Shown: piece by piece, positions 26,648 through 36,260 of the stretch
Numbering within the stretch: the stretch's first letter is position 1
Layout of the letters: every line of letters begins with the position of its first letter
Notes under the pieces: model-generated
The model's input: only the letters and a program-made list of their open reading frames with translations
Database searches by the model: none
What the model was told of the DNA's origin: nothing
Assembly: GCF_009857505.1 (NCBI RefSeq)
Contig: NZ_WWCP01000042.1
Location: 1-49,376 of the forward strand
Length of the DNA: 49,376 bases
Source: Duganella lactea
Lineage (GTDB): Bacteria > Pseudomonadota > Gammaproteobacteria > Burkholderiales > Burkholderiaceae_D
Direction: 5' to 3'
Translations under genes and position numbers: made by a program

Positions 26648-28627
26648 ATGTATGTATTGGGACTTTCCGGTGGCCCAGCCACCATTGCGCAGCAATCCAT
26701 TAATATGGCCGCCGACGACCTGTCGCATGATGGAGCTGCCGTTCTGATTCAGGATGGTGCGGTGGTGGCCGCCATTGAAGAGGAGCGCCTGAACCGCATC
26801 AAGCACTCCAACCTGTTTCCTCTGGAGGCGATACGGTTTTGCCTTAAGCGCGCCGGCATTACCTTAGATCAGGTGGATGAGGTTGCATTTTATCTGAACG
26901 AGAGCTATCTCGACTATTTGTTGGCCGGTCACATGGAACGGATGGGGGCACCACGACCCTATCTCAAGGCGCGTCAGCTATTGGGAATGCGGCTGCAACA
27001 GGAATTTGGCGTGGATGTGACGGCGCGCCTGCGCTTCGTCGACCATCACATCGCGCATGCCTACAGTGCTTTTCCCTATATCCCTGCTGCGGAGGCTCTG
27101 GTGCTCGTCATGGATGGTGCCGGCGAGTACGCGAGTGGCCTGATAGGGCGCAGCTACCAAGGGCGCTTTGAAAAGCTCGGACAGTTGGCCTTCACGCAGT
27201 CGCTGGGCTGGCTATATGTGTCGACCATCAAGTTCATGGGCTTGAAGATGTTCGACGAATATAAGGCAATGGGCCTCGCGCCTTACGGCGATCCGGCAGT
27301 CTACCGTCAGGTTTTCCAAGAACTTTATTGGCTTAAGTCCGACGGGAATTTCGAACTGGCCAGCAAGGAAAAGCTGCAGGCTACGCTAGCGCGCCATGTG
27401 CCGTCCGTGACTAGCAGCGCCGACATCGCGCAGTGCCATCGTGACTTGGCGGCTTCGCTGCAGGAAGCGCTTGAAACAATCGTATTCCATATCTTGCAGC
27501 ATTGGCAGAGGGTCACTGGACTGCGCCATCTGGCGTTGGCGGGCGGGGTCGCGCACAACTGCACCATGAACGGCAAGATCTTGAATTCGGAATTGTTCGA
27601 TTCGGTATTCGTACAGCCTGCGGCACATGACGCCGGCTGCGCTCTAGGAGCCGCCAATTTTGTCGCGCTTGAGCGCGCGCCGGGATTGCAGATAGCACCG
27701 TTTGAAGATGTTTATTGGGGAAGTGCATTGCCTGAGGCCGAGTCACTGGGAGCTTTGCTCAGTGCTTGGCAGCCGTGGGTGGAAAGTCGCTTGTCCGCGG
27801 ACGTGGTAGCGGAAACGGCACAAATGATCGCCGATGGCGAGGTGCTGGGTTGGGTACAGGGGAATAGCGAATTCGGTCCGCGCGCGTTGGGAAACCGCAG
27901 CATTATCGCCGATCCGCGGCCGGAGCAAAACCGCTCCCGCATCAACTTCATGGTGAAAAAGCGGGAAGGCTTTCGGCCATTTGCTCCTTCGGTCACCGAA
28001 CAAGCGGCCAACGAGTATTTTGAGATGAAGAGTCCGCGACTGCCCTATATGAGCTATGTCATTAAGGTGCATGAAGCTTGGCGCAGCCGGCTGGGAGCGA
28101 TTAGCCACGTGGATGGTACGGCCCGAGTACAGACTGTATCAGCTACGTCGAATCCGCGCTATTGGTCCTTGCTCAATGCTGTGGGCAAGTTGACCGGCGT
28201 CCCCATGTTGCTGAATACCTCCTTCAATAACAATGTCGAGCCCATCGTGGATAGCGCGGCGGACGCGTTGGCTTGCTTCCTGACCACAGACCTTGACCGA
28301 CTTGTGATAGGTGACTACATCATCAGCAAGCGAAGCGGCGATCGGGTGATGAAGCTGCGCCAGTCAAGGTTGACGCTGGTGGCCCATGCCAGCTTACGCT
28401 TGGGGGCAAACGGTACACCGGTGGCTATGACCTCGGCTTTGAGCGCGCAGTCCCTGGCGCTGGAACCCAACACGGCGCAATTGCTGCTGGCTGCCGAACG
28501 GCAGCCCCATATCGCATTGGGACAGTTGGTGCACTGGGACGATGCTGTCTGGCAGCAAGTGGGCGCCCAGCTTTATACCTTGTGGGAAAAGCGGTTGATT
28601 CAAATTCAACCTGCAGTATCAGCATAA
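26648..28627 (+). CDS. O-carbamoyltransferase (NodU/CmcH/TobZ family)
   Basis: A 659-residue protein. Residues 1-350 form the Kae1-like domain (MYVLGLSGG, IEEERLNRIKHSN, HHIAHAYSAF, LVMDGAGEYASG, LALAGGVAHNC), and a C-terminal carbamoyltransferase domain follows with GNSEFGPRALGNRSIIADPR and MLLNTSFNNNVEPIVDS. The family moves a carbamoyl group from carbamoyl phosphate, through carbamoyl-AMP, to a hydroxyl. About 80 extra residues at the C-terminus resemble no part of NodU that I know. ATG 26648 has a GGGG site 6 nt upstream and is preferred over ATG 26636. Likely acceptors are the Ser side chain or a hydroxyl set by the oxygenases. It lies 22 bp before NRPS3. Confidence 0.9.
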   Translation: MYVLGLSGGPATIAQQSINMAADDLSHDGAAVLIQDGAVVAAIEEERLNRIKHSNLFPLEAIRFCLKRAGITLDQVDEVAFYLNESYLDYLLAGHMERMGAPRPYLKARQLLGMRLQQEFGVDVTARLRFVDHHIAHAYSAFPYIPAAEALVLVMDGAGEYASGLIGRSYQGRFEKLGQLAFTQSLGWLYVSTIKFMGLKMFDEYKAMGLAPYGDPAVYRQVFQELYWLKSDGNFELASKEKLQATLARHVPSVTSSADIAQCHRDLAASLQEALETIVFHILQHWQRVTGLRHLALAGGVAHNCTMNGKILNSELFDSVFVQPAAHDAGCALGAANFVALERAPGLQIAPFEDVYWGSALPEAESLGALLSAWQPWVESRLSADVVAETAQMIADGEVLGWVQGNSEFGPRALGNRSIIADPRPEQNRSRINFMVKKREGFRPFAPSVTEQAANEYFEMKSPRLPYMSYVIKVHEAWRSRLGAISHVDGTARVQTVSATSNPRYWSLLNAVGKLTGVPMLLNTSFNNNVEPIVDSAADALACFLTTDLDRLVIGDYIISKRSGDRVMKLRQSRLTLVAHASLRLGANGTPVAMTSALSAQSLALEPNTAQLLLAAERQPHIALGQLVHWDDAVWQQVGAQLYTLWEKRLIQIQPAVSA

Positions 28628-28649
28628 CCGGGACTCGGATAGGATTTGT

Positions 28650-31600
28650 ATGCACAACGTAAATGGATTGAGCGACCAGCAAGATCAGCACGCAGCACTG
28701 CAGGAAGAACTGCTTTCCCTGCTTATGAGCGAAACCGCAGATAGCGCTTACACTGGAAGCGCCGCCCCGATCGGCCGTGCTGAGCGCACGGAGGCATTGC
28801 CCTTGTCATGGGCACAGCAGCGACTCTGGTTCCTCGACCAATTCGACCCGGCAGGAGCATTGGCTTACCACATGCCTGCGGCATTCCGCTTGCGTGGACG
28901 GCTGAACCTGCCGGCCTTGCAGGCAGCGCTGGATAGGGTCGTGATGCGACATGAGAGCTTGCGCACCTGCTTTGCGCTGCATAAGGGCGAGCCGGTGCAG
29001 GTAATTGGCGCGGCTGACTATGGCTTCGCGCTGGAGGTGAACGATCTGAGCCAAGTACCAGCTGCTGAACAGGCGTCGGCCATCAAGCACTGCAGTCGCG
29101 AATCGGCCCGCCGGCCATTTGATCTGGCCCGCGGCCCGCTGATCCGGGGCGAATTGCTGATGCTTTCCGATCAGGAGTGGGTACTGCTGATCAATCAGCA
29201 CCATATCATTTCAGACGGCTGGTCTACTGGCATTCTCGCGCGTGAGATTGGCGCGATATATACGGCGATGGCGCAGGGCCTGCCTGATCCTCTGCCACTG
29301 CCGCCATTACAATACGCGGACTACGCCGTATGGCAACGCCACAGTCTGCAGGGGCCGGTGATGGAAGGGCACATTCAATATTGGAAGCAGCAGTTGGCCG
29401 GTTTGCCGCCGTTGCTGACCTTGCCGACTGACCGTCCGCGCCCTGCGATCCAGACCAGCAATGGCGCGGCTCGCGCCTTCACCATCAATGAAACCGCTAC
29501 CGCTGGGTTACAGGCATTAGCGCGCGGTAACCAAGCCACGTTGTTCATGGTGCTGTACGCGGCACTCAACGTGCTGCTGGCCCGCCATGCGGGGCAGACC
29601 GATTTATGCATCGGTACGCCCGTGGCTAATCGCAGCCGGGTCGAATTGGAAGGCGTGATGGGTTTCTTTGTCAATGTCTTGCCGCTGCGTGCACGCATCG
29701 ACTGGGACAGCACCTTTGTTCAACTGATTGAGCAAGCGCGCCACACCGCGCTCGCGGCGTATGAACATCAAGATCTGCCCATTGATCAGCTTGTCGACGC
29801 GCTCAAGCCTCAGCGCGAGACTAGCTATCCACCACTGTTCCAGGTCTTGTTGCTGCTCCAGAATATGCCAGCAACAGAAATCACTGCTGCCGATCTGCGC
29901 TTTGAGTCGCTGAATGTGGACAGCATTGGTGCTAAGCTGGACTTGACTATGTATGCCACCGAACAGGGCGGCCGTCTGAAATGCCTGTTCGAATACAACA
30001 CCGATCTGTTTGATGCCGCTACGATTGCGCGTATGGTGGAGCACTTTGTCCGCTTGATCGATGAGGTCGTGGCTAATCCATCACGTCCGTTGTGCCGGCT
30101 GCCGCTGATGGGGGAAGAGGAGCGCGAGCAGTTGTTGTTCGCGTTCAATCAGACGCAGCAGGCATATCCGGTGGAGAAAATGCTGCATCAGCTGTTCGAG
30201 GAACAGGTGGTGCGCCAGCCTGACGCGGTGGCGCTGGTGGCGGGCGATGTGGTGCTGAGCTACGGTGAACTGAACGCGCGCGCCAATCAGGTAGCGCATC
30301 GATTGCTGGCACTGGGCGTGCAGGCCGATGCGCGGGTGGCGATCTGCGCCGAACGCAGCGTGGAGATGGTGGTGGGGTTGCTGGGCATCCTGAAGGCCGG
30401 CGGTGCGTATGTGCCGCTTGATCCGGCCTATCCGGCCGAACGCCTGGCCTATATGCTGGAAGACAGCGCGCCGGTGGCGCTGCTGCAGCACGGCTGGCAG
30501 GCGCCGGCCGGGCTGGCCATGCCGGTACTGGCGCTGGGCGATGCGGCGATCTGGTCGGGCTATGGCGAGGATAATCCGGCATTGCCGGGCCAGAGTGCTT
30601 CGCAACTGGCTTATGTGATCTATACCTCTGGTTCGACCGGTCAGCCCAAAGGGGTGATGAACCAGCATGACGGCGTCGTCAATCGACTGCTGTGGGCGCA
30701 GGACGAGTACCGTTTGACAGCGGCAGACCGTGTGCTGCAGAAGACCCCGTTCAGCTTTGACGTCTCGGTGTGGGAATTCTTCCTGCCCCTGTGTGCCGGC
30801 GCCCAACTGCATATGGCGGCGCCGGGTATTCACAAGGAGCCAGCGCGTTTGTCGTCAGCTATTCAGCAGGCTGGCATTACGATCATTCACTTCGTACCCT
30901 CGATGCTCCAAAGTTTCCTGGAGCATGAGGCTGCCGCTGCATGTGTCACGCTGCGCGATGTGTTCTGTAGTGGAGAAGCGTTGTCCGTCGCGTTGCAACA
31001 GCGCTGCATGTCGCTGCTGCCGCAAGCTGGATTGCACAATCTTTACGGCCCTACGGAAGCGGCCATTGACGTCAGCTATTGGCGCTGCCAGCAGGATACA
31101 TCAGGCAGTCTGGTGCCGATTGGCGCACCGGTGGCCAATACCCAGCTGTATATCCTGGATGCGCATCAGCAGCCGGTACCGGTAGGTGTTACGGGTGAGC
31201 TGTATATCGGCGGCATCCAGGTAGCGCGAGGCTACTTGAACCGTCCTGAGCTGACGGCGCAGCGCTTCATTGCCGACCCGTTCGGTGCCGCTGGCGGTCG
31301 CCTGTATCGCACTGGCGACCTGGCGCGCTGGCGGCCGGAGGGCGTGATCGAGTATCTGGGGCGCAACGACTTCCAGGTCAAGGTGCGCGGCTTCCGGATC
31401 GAGCTGGGCGAGATCGAGGCGCGCCTGGCGGCATGCGATGGGGTGCGCGAGGCTGTGGTGATCGCGCGCGAGGACGTGGCAGGCGACAAGCGGCTGGTGG
31501 CCTATCTGCTGGCGCAGCCCGGTGCGGTGCTGGCGGCGGCGGCATTGCGTGAACAGTTGTCGCAGCACTTGGCGGAGTACATGGTGCCGTCGGCGTTCGT

Positions 31601-34600
31601 GGTGCTGGAAGCCTATCCGCTGACGCCAAACGGCAAGCTGGATCGCAAGGCGCTGCCGGCGCCGGATCAGGCGGCCGTGGCGACGCGGGCCTATGCAGCG
31701 CCGCAGGGCGAGATTGAGACGGCGGTAGCGCGGATCTGGCAGGAGCTGCTGGGGCTGGAGCAGGTGGGCCGCCACGACCATTTCTTCGAACTGGGCGGCC
31801 ACTCGTTATTGGCGGTGCAGATGATGTCGCGTCTGCGCCAGATGCTGCGGGTGGAGGTGCCGCTGCGTCAGCTGTTCAGCCAGCCGGTACTGGCGGCCTT
31901 CAGCCAAGCGCTGGCGTCGGCAGCAGTGGCCGCCGACACGGTGATTGTCCCGGCCGACCGTACTGCGCCACTGCCGCTGTCGTGGGCGCAGCAGCGCCTG
32001 TGGTTCCTGGATCAGCTTGACCACGCAGCCGGTGCGGCGTACCACATTCCAGCCGCGCTGCGTCTGCGTGGGCGGCTGGACAAGGCGGCGCTGCAGGCGA
32101 CGCTGGATCGCATCGTGGCGCGCCACGAGAGCCTGCGTACCTGCTTTGTGGCACAGGATGGCGAACCGGTGCAGGTGATCGCGCCGGCCGATTGCGGTTT
32201 TGTGCTGACCGGGCATGACCTGAGCGACCTGCGCGGGCATGAACAGGAGGCGGCGGTGGCGCGCTGGAGCCAGGACGAGGCGGTACGGCCGTTCGATCTG
32301 GCGCAGGGGCCGCTGATCCGCGGCCAGCTGCTGACGCTGTCGGAACAGGAATGGGTGCTGCTGGTGACCCAGCACCACATCATTTCGGACGGCTGGTCGA
32401 TCGGCAACCTGGTGCGCGAAGTGCGTGCGCTATACACGGCATATGTGCAGGGCGAGGCCGATCCGCTGGCGCCTTTGGCGATCCAGTATGCGGACTATGC
32501 GGCCTGGCAGCGCGGCTGGCTGCAGGGCGAAGTGCTGGAGCGCCAGCTCGGCTACTGGAAGCAGCACCTGGGAGGGGCGCCTGCGCTGCTGGAGTTGCCG
32601 ACCGACCGGCCGCGTCCGGCACAGCAAAGCTATGCGGGCGATCGGGTGCATTTCACGCTGCCGGCGGCGCTGACGTCGGGGCTGCGCGAGCTGAGCCGCG
32701 CGCATGGGGCGACGCTGTTCATGACCCTGCAGGCGGCGTGGGCGGTGTTGCTGAGCCGCCTGAGCGGGCAGGACGATATTGTGGTGGGCACGCCGGTGGC
32801 GAACCGGCAGCGGGCGGAGGTGGAGGGTCTGATCGGTTTCTTCGTCAACACGCTGGCGCTGCGGGTGAAGCTGGATGACGATCCTGACGTGAACGCGCTG
32901 CTGGCGCGGGTGAAGGCCGATATGCTGGAGGCGTATGCGCACCAGGACTTGCCGTTTGAGCAGGTGGTGGAGGCACTGCAGCCGGTGCGCAGCATGAGCC
33001 ACAATGCCCTGGTTCAAGTGATGCTCACATATGAGACCGAAGTCATCGGCGGTGCCTTGGATTTGCCGGATATGGTGTTAAGCCCAATTGCGAAGGCCCA
33101 AAACACAGCGCAATTTGATCTGGAAATGTATATCACCGATGCTGGCCACGCTCTCGATGGCAGCGTTGTTTACGCGACTGATCTATTCGATAAGGACACC
33201 ATCGTGCGGATGGTGTCTCAACTGCAAAATGTGCTGGCGGCGATGGTGGCCGATCCGATGCAGCAGGTGAGCCGCCTGCCGCTGATGGGTGAGCAGGAGC
33301 GGCAGCAGTTGCTGTTGGCGTTCAATGCGACGCAGCGTGCCTATCCGTCGCAGCGCCTGATTCACCAGCTGTTTGAGGAGCAGGCGGCGCGCCAGCCGGA
33401 TGCGGTGGCGCTGGTGGCGGGCGATGTGGTGCTGAGCTACGGTGAACTGAACGCGCGCGCTAACCAGGTAGCGCATCGATTGCTGGCACTGGGCGTGCAG
33501 GCCGATGCGCGGGTGGCGATCTGCGCCGAACGCAGCGTGGAGATGGTGGTGGGGTTGCTGGGCATCCTGAAGGCCGGCGGTGCGTATGTGCCGCTTGATC
33601 CGGCCTATCCGGCCGAACGCCTGGCCTATATGCTGGAAGACAGCGCGCCGGTGGCGCTGCTGCAGCACGGCTGGCAGGCGCCGGCCGGGCTGGCCATGCC
33701 GGTACTGGCGCTGGGCGATGCGGCGATCTGGTCGGGCTTTGGCGAGGACAATCCGGTATTGCCGGGCCAGAGTGCTGCGCAACTGGCTTATGTGATCTAT
33801 ACGTCCGGCTCGACCGGCCAGCCCAAGGGCGTGATGGTCGAGCACCGAAACGTGCTGCGGCTGGTGATCAACAATCCCTATGTCGAGATTGCTACGGACG
33901 ACCGCGTGGTGCATTGCGCGAATCCGAGTTTTGACGCCGCAACCTGGGAAATCTGGGCCAGCCTGCTTAATGGCGCGCGCCTGCTGATTATCGACCAGCC
34001 TACGCTGCTTGACGTTGCAGCCTTCGAGAAGGTGCTGGAGCAACAAGGTGCGAACGTACTGCATTTGACGGTGGGATTGTTCAACCAATACGTGGATGCG
34101 CTGGCCAAGGTGTTCCCGAGATTGAAATACCTGATGTTCGGTGGCGACCAGTCAGACATCCGCAATGTGGCCAGGGTGCTGCACAACAGCGCGCCGCAAA
34201 AGCTGGTGCATTGTTATGGGCCGACAGAAACCACTACTTTTGCCTCCACTTACCTGGTGGAGCAAGTCCAGAAGGGGGCGAGCCAGCTGCCGATCGGACG
34301 TCCAATCGGCAATACCCAGGTGTATATCCTCGACCGGCATTTGCAACCTGTGCCGATAGGCGTGGTGGGCGAGATGTATATCGGCGGGGCCGGGGTGGCG
34401 CGCGGTTATCTGAACCGCGCGGAGCTGACGGCGGAGCGCTTCATTGCCGATCCATTCGGCGCCGCCGGTGGTCGCCTGTACCGCACGGGTGATCTTGGGC
34501 GTTGGCTGCCTGACGGCGTGATCGAATATCTGGGCCGCAACGACTTCCAGGTCAAAATCCGTGGTTTCCGGGTCGAGCTTGGCGAGATCGAGGCGCGCCT

Positions 34601-36260
34601 GGCGGCATGCGATGGGGTGCGCGAGGCTGTGGTGATCGCGCGCGAGGATGAGCCGGGCGACAAACGGTTGGTGGCTTATTTGTTGACTGATAACGGCGCC
34701 GGCGCTGTCGGAAAAAGCGCTACCGGGATTGAGCTCTGGCCATCGATTGGCGAGTATTTTGTGTACGATGAATTGATTTACTACGGCTTGACCAACGATA
34801 CGCTGCGTAACCAGAAATACCGCAAAGCCCTCAGCAAAATCATTCAGGATCGCGTGGTGGTCGATATTGGCACCGGCCGCGATGCTGTGCTATCGCGCAT
34901 GTGCGTGGAACTGGGGGCACGCCACGTCTATGCAATTGAGATCTTTGAGGCTACCTACCTAGCGGCGAGCAAGCTGGTGAAAGAGCTTGGCCTTGAACAC
35001 CGAATCACGGTCATACATGGGGATGCCAAAAGCGTGACTCTGCCGGAGCCAGCAGATATTTGCGTGTCCGAAATTGTAGAGGCCATTGGTGGCGCGGAAG
35101 GGGCTGCACCCATCATCAACGGTGCCTGGAGCCTGATGAAGCCGCAGGGAGTCATGGTGCCGCAACGTAGCCGAACCATGATTGCCGCGGTATCGCTGCC
35201 AGCGGAAATTGCTGAACGGCCTGCGTTCACGCCTGTGTCCGAGCACTATGTGAAGAAGATCTTCGAACAAGTGGGTAATTCTTTTGACGTTCGGCTATGT
35301 GTGAAAAATTTCCCCCGTGATCATATCGTATCGAGTACAAGTGTCTATGAAGACTTGAATTTCGCCGGCGTGGTGGAGGAGGAATTCAACCACGAATTGT
35401 CGCTTACGGTAGAAAAGGACGGGCGTTTCGACGGCTTCCTCTTGTGGATGGTATTACATCTGGATCAGGACGAGGTGATTGATATTTTGGATCATACCTA
35501 CGCATGGTTTCCCACCTATCTGCCGGTGTTCGATCCCGGTGTTGCTGTTCAGGCAGGGGATCAGCTGCAGCTGCGCTGCTGGTCGCGCATCTCGGACAAC
35601 GGCGTCAATCCGGACTATTTCGTCAAAGGAACCTTGGTGCGTGATGGTTTGGTGCTGCAACAGTTTGAGCATGCCTCCTTACACCACACCAAGGAGACCC
35701 GTCACGGCCCCTTCTACCGACGCTTGTTCGGCGAAGAGAACAAGACTGTGGTGGATCAGAGCGGACAGTGGCGCGCGCAGCTCTCAGCCAGCCTGCCGGA
35801 GTATATGTTGCCGACTGCATTCGTGACGCTAGACTCCTTCCCGCTGACGCCGAATGGCAAGCTGGATCGCAAGGCTTTGCCGATCCCGCAGCGCTCCGTG
35901 CAGCCCACTGCAGACTACGAGGCGCCTTTAGGCGAGGCTGAACAGGCGATCGCAGCACTGTGGCAAGAGATGCTGAAGGATGACAGGCTACCTGGCCGTC
36001 GCGAGGACTTCTTTACGCTGGGTGGAAATTCTCTGCTGGCGGTACAGCTGGTAGGTCGCCTGAAACGGCAATTCTCTGTGGAGGTCACTATCAGGGACTT
36101 GTTTGAGCATTCAAGGCTGGCGGATCTGTCGGATCTCATCATTTCGCGACAACTAGCACTGTACACGAATGATGCCGGCCACGACCTGGACACTGCACTT
36201 GATGGGCTGTCTGAGGCCCAATTGTTGGAGATTTTAGCCAAAGGATCTGTAAGTGAATAA
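28650..36260 (+). CDS. NRPS3: C-A(Ser)-T-C-A[methyltransferase]-T
   Basis: A two-module synthetase of 2,536 residues. C1 (about 48-480, HHIISDG near 184), A1 (about 505-1015), T1 (Ser about 1052), C2 (about 1105-1535, HHIISDG near 1242), A2 (about 1560-2430) and T2 (Ser about 2461). The A1 code reads DVWHFSLIDK, a serine code. The A2 code reads DAWHMGCTFK, which I cannot assign. A2 is split: after GFRVELGEIEARL (core A8) an insert of about 355 residues (roughly 2017-2372) appears before YMLPTAFV and NGKLDRKAL (A9-A10). The insert has a SAM motif VVDIGTGRDAVLS and a loop SEIVEAIGGAEG resembling the double-Glu loop of protein arginine methyltransferases. Insertion at this place normally marks N-methylation of the bound residue. 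Both C domains look like the LCL type, and no epimerase is present. The C-terminus overlaps NRPS4. Confidence 0.93.
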   Translation: MHNVNGLSDQQDQHAALQEELLSLLMSETADSAYTGSAAPIGRAERTEALPLSWAQQRLWFLDQFDPAGALAYHMPAAFRLRGRLNLPALQAALDRVVMRHESLRTCFALHKGEPVQVIGAADYGFALEVNDLSQVPAAEQASAIKHCSRESARRPFDLARGPLIRGELLMLSDQEWVLLINQHHIISDGWSTGILAREIGAIYTAMAQGLPDPLPLPPLQYADYAVWQRHSLQGPVMEGHIQYWKQQLAGLPPLLTLPTDRPRPAIQTSNGAARAFTINETATAGLQALARGNQATLFMVLYAALNVLLARHAGQTDLCIGTPVANRSRVELEGVMGFFVNVLPLRARIDWDSTFVQLIEQARHTALAAYEHQDLPIDQLVDALKPQRETSYPPLFQVLLLLQNMPATEITAADLRFESLNVDSIGAKLDLTMYATEQGGRLKCLFEYNTDLFDAATIARMVEHFVRLIDEVVANPSRPLCRLPLMGEEEREQLLFAFNQTQQAYPVEKMLHQLFEEQVVRQPDAVALVAGDVVLSYGELNARANQVAHRLLALGVQADARVAICAERSVEMVVGLLGILKAGGAYVPLDPAYPAERLAYMLEDSAPVALLQHGWQAPAGLAMPVLALGDAAIWSGYGEDNPALPGQSASQLAYVIYTSGSTGQPKGVMNQHDGVVNRLLWAQDEYRLTAADRVLQKTPFSFDVSVWEFFLPLCAGAQLHMAAPGIHKEPARLSSAIQQAGITIIHFVPSMLQSFLEHEAAAACVTLRDVFCSGEALSVALQQRCMSLLPQAGLHNLYGPTEAAIDVSYWRCQQDTSGSLVPIGAPVANTQLYILDAHQQPVPVGVTGELYIGGIQVARGYLNRPELTAQRFIADPFGAAGGRLYRTGDLARWRPEGVIEYLGRNDFQVKVRGFRIELGEIEARLAACDGVREAVVIAREDVAGDKRLVAYLLAQPGAVLAAAALREQLSQHLAEYMVPSAFVVLEAYPLTPNGKLDRKALPAPDQAAVATRAYAAPQGEIETAVARIWQELLGLEQVGRHDHFFELGGHSLLAVQMMSRLRQMLRVEVPLRQLFSQPVLAAFSQALASAAVAADTVIVPADRTAPLPLSWAQQRLWFLDQLDHAAGAAYHIPAALRLRGRLDKAALQATLDRIVARHESLRTCFVAQDGEPVQVIAPADCGFVLTGHDLSDLRGHEQEAAVARWSQDEAVRPFDLAQGPLIRGQLLTLSEQEWVLLVTQHHIISDGWSIGNLVREVRALYTAYVQGEADPLAPLAIQYADYAAWQRGWLQGEVLERQLGYWKQHLGGAPALLELPTDRPRPAQQSYAGDRVHFTLPAALTSGLRELSRAHGATLFMTLQAAWAVLLSRLSGQDDIVVGTPVANRQRAEVEGLIGFFVNTLALRVKLDDDPDVNALLARVKADMLEAYAHQDLPFEQVVEALQPVRSMSHNALVQVMLTYETEVIGGALDLPDMVLSPIAKAQNTAQFDLEMYITDAGHALDGSVVYATDLFDKDTIVRMVSQLQNVLAAMVADPMQQVSRLPLMGEQERQQLLLAFNATQRAYPSQRLIHQLFEEQAARQPDAVALVAGDVVLSYGELNARANQVAHRLLALGVQADARVAICAERSVEMVVGLLGILKAGGAYVPLDPAYPAERLAYMLEDSAPVALLQHGWQAPAGLAMPVLALGDAAIWSGFGEDNPVLPGQSAAQLAYVIYTSGSTGQPKGVMVEHRNVLRLVINNPYVEIATDDRVVHCANPSFDAATWEIWASLLNGARLLIIDQPTLLDVAAFEKVLEQQGANVLHLTVGLFNQYVDALAKVFPRLKYLMFGGDQSDIRNVARVLHNSAPQKLVHCYGPTETTTFASTYLVEQVQKGASQLPIGRPIGNTQVYILDRHLQPVPIGVVGEMYIGGAGVARGYLNRAELTAERFIADPFGAAGGRLYRTGDLGRWLPDGVIEYLGRNDFQVKIRGFRVELGEIEARLAACDGVREAVVIAREDEPGDKRLVAYLLTDNGAGAVGKSATGIELWPSIGEYFVYDELIYYGLTNDTLRNQKYRKALSKIIQDRVVVDIGTGRDAVLSRMCVELGARHVYAIEIFEATYLAASKLVKELGLEHRITVIHGDAKSVTLPEPADICVSEIVEAIGGAEGAAPIINGAWSLMKPQGVMVPQRSRTMIAAVSLPAEIAERPAFTPVSEHYVKKIFEQVGNSFDVRLCVKNFPRDHIVSSTSVYEDLNFAGVVEEEFNHELSLTVEKDGRFDGFLLWMVLHLDQDEVIDILDHTYAWFPTYLPVFDPGVAVQAGDQLQLRCWSRISDNGVNPDYFVKGTLVRDGLVLQQFEHASLHHTKETRHGPFYRRLFGEENKTVVDQSGQWRAQLSASLPEYMLPTAFVTLDSFPLTPNGKLDRKALPIPQRSVQPTADYEAPLGEAEQAIAALWQEMLKDDRLPGRREDFFTLGGNSLLAVQLVGRLKRQFSVEVTIRDLFEHSRLADLSDLIISRQLALYTNDAGHDLDTALDGLSEAQLLEILAKGSVSE
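30225..30600. repeat. Near-identical A-domain N-part repeat (copy in NRPS3 A1; partner 33,402-33,777)
   Basis: About 375 bp encoding the start of the A domain (VALVAGDVVLSYGELNARAN to the end of LPGQSA) is almost the same base for base in both NRPS3 A domains, including silent positions. Part of it recurs in NRPS4 A2 (about 41,110-41,320). Outside the tract, the substrate-pocket region differs strongly. Confidence 0.85.
31246..31850. repeat. Near-identical A C-part plus T repeat (partners 38,853-39,400 and 42,020-42,627)
   Basis: About 600 bp from core A7 (YRTGDLARWRPEGVIEYLG) through A10 and most of the T domain is nearly identical in NRPS3 A1-T1, NRPS4 A1-T1 and NRPS4 A2-T2. The copies diverge sharply within or just after the T domain. 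This points to recent duplication or gene conversion. Confidence 0.88.
32461..33000. repeat. Near-identical C-domain repeat (partner 40,061-40,600)
   Basis: The second half of C2 in NRPS3 and of C2 in NRPS4 match almost base for base at a constant offset of 7,600 bp, with a diverged island of about 120 bp (32,738-32,857) in the middle. Confidence 0.85.
34698..35765 (+). other. PRMT-like methyltransferase domain inserted in an A domain
   Basis: This is a sub-feature of NRPS3. The insert opens with SIGEYFVYDELIYYGLTND, like the region before motif I in arginine methyltransferases. It continues with motif I DIGTGRDAVLS, the ribose-binding acid in VYAIEIFE, the loop SEIVEAIGGAEG and then LMKPQGVMVPQRSRTMIAAV. 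A beta-rich part follows (HTYAWFPTYLPVFDPGVAV). Standard NRPS N-methyltransferases inserted here instead carry a different class I domain with a VLEIGTGSGM-type motif. Its target atom is not readable from sequence. Confidence 0.75.
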
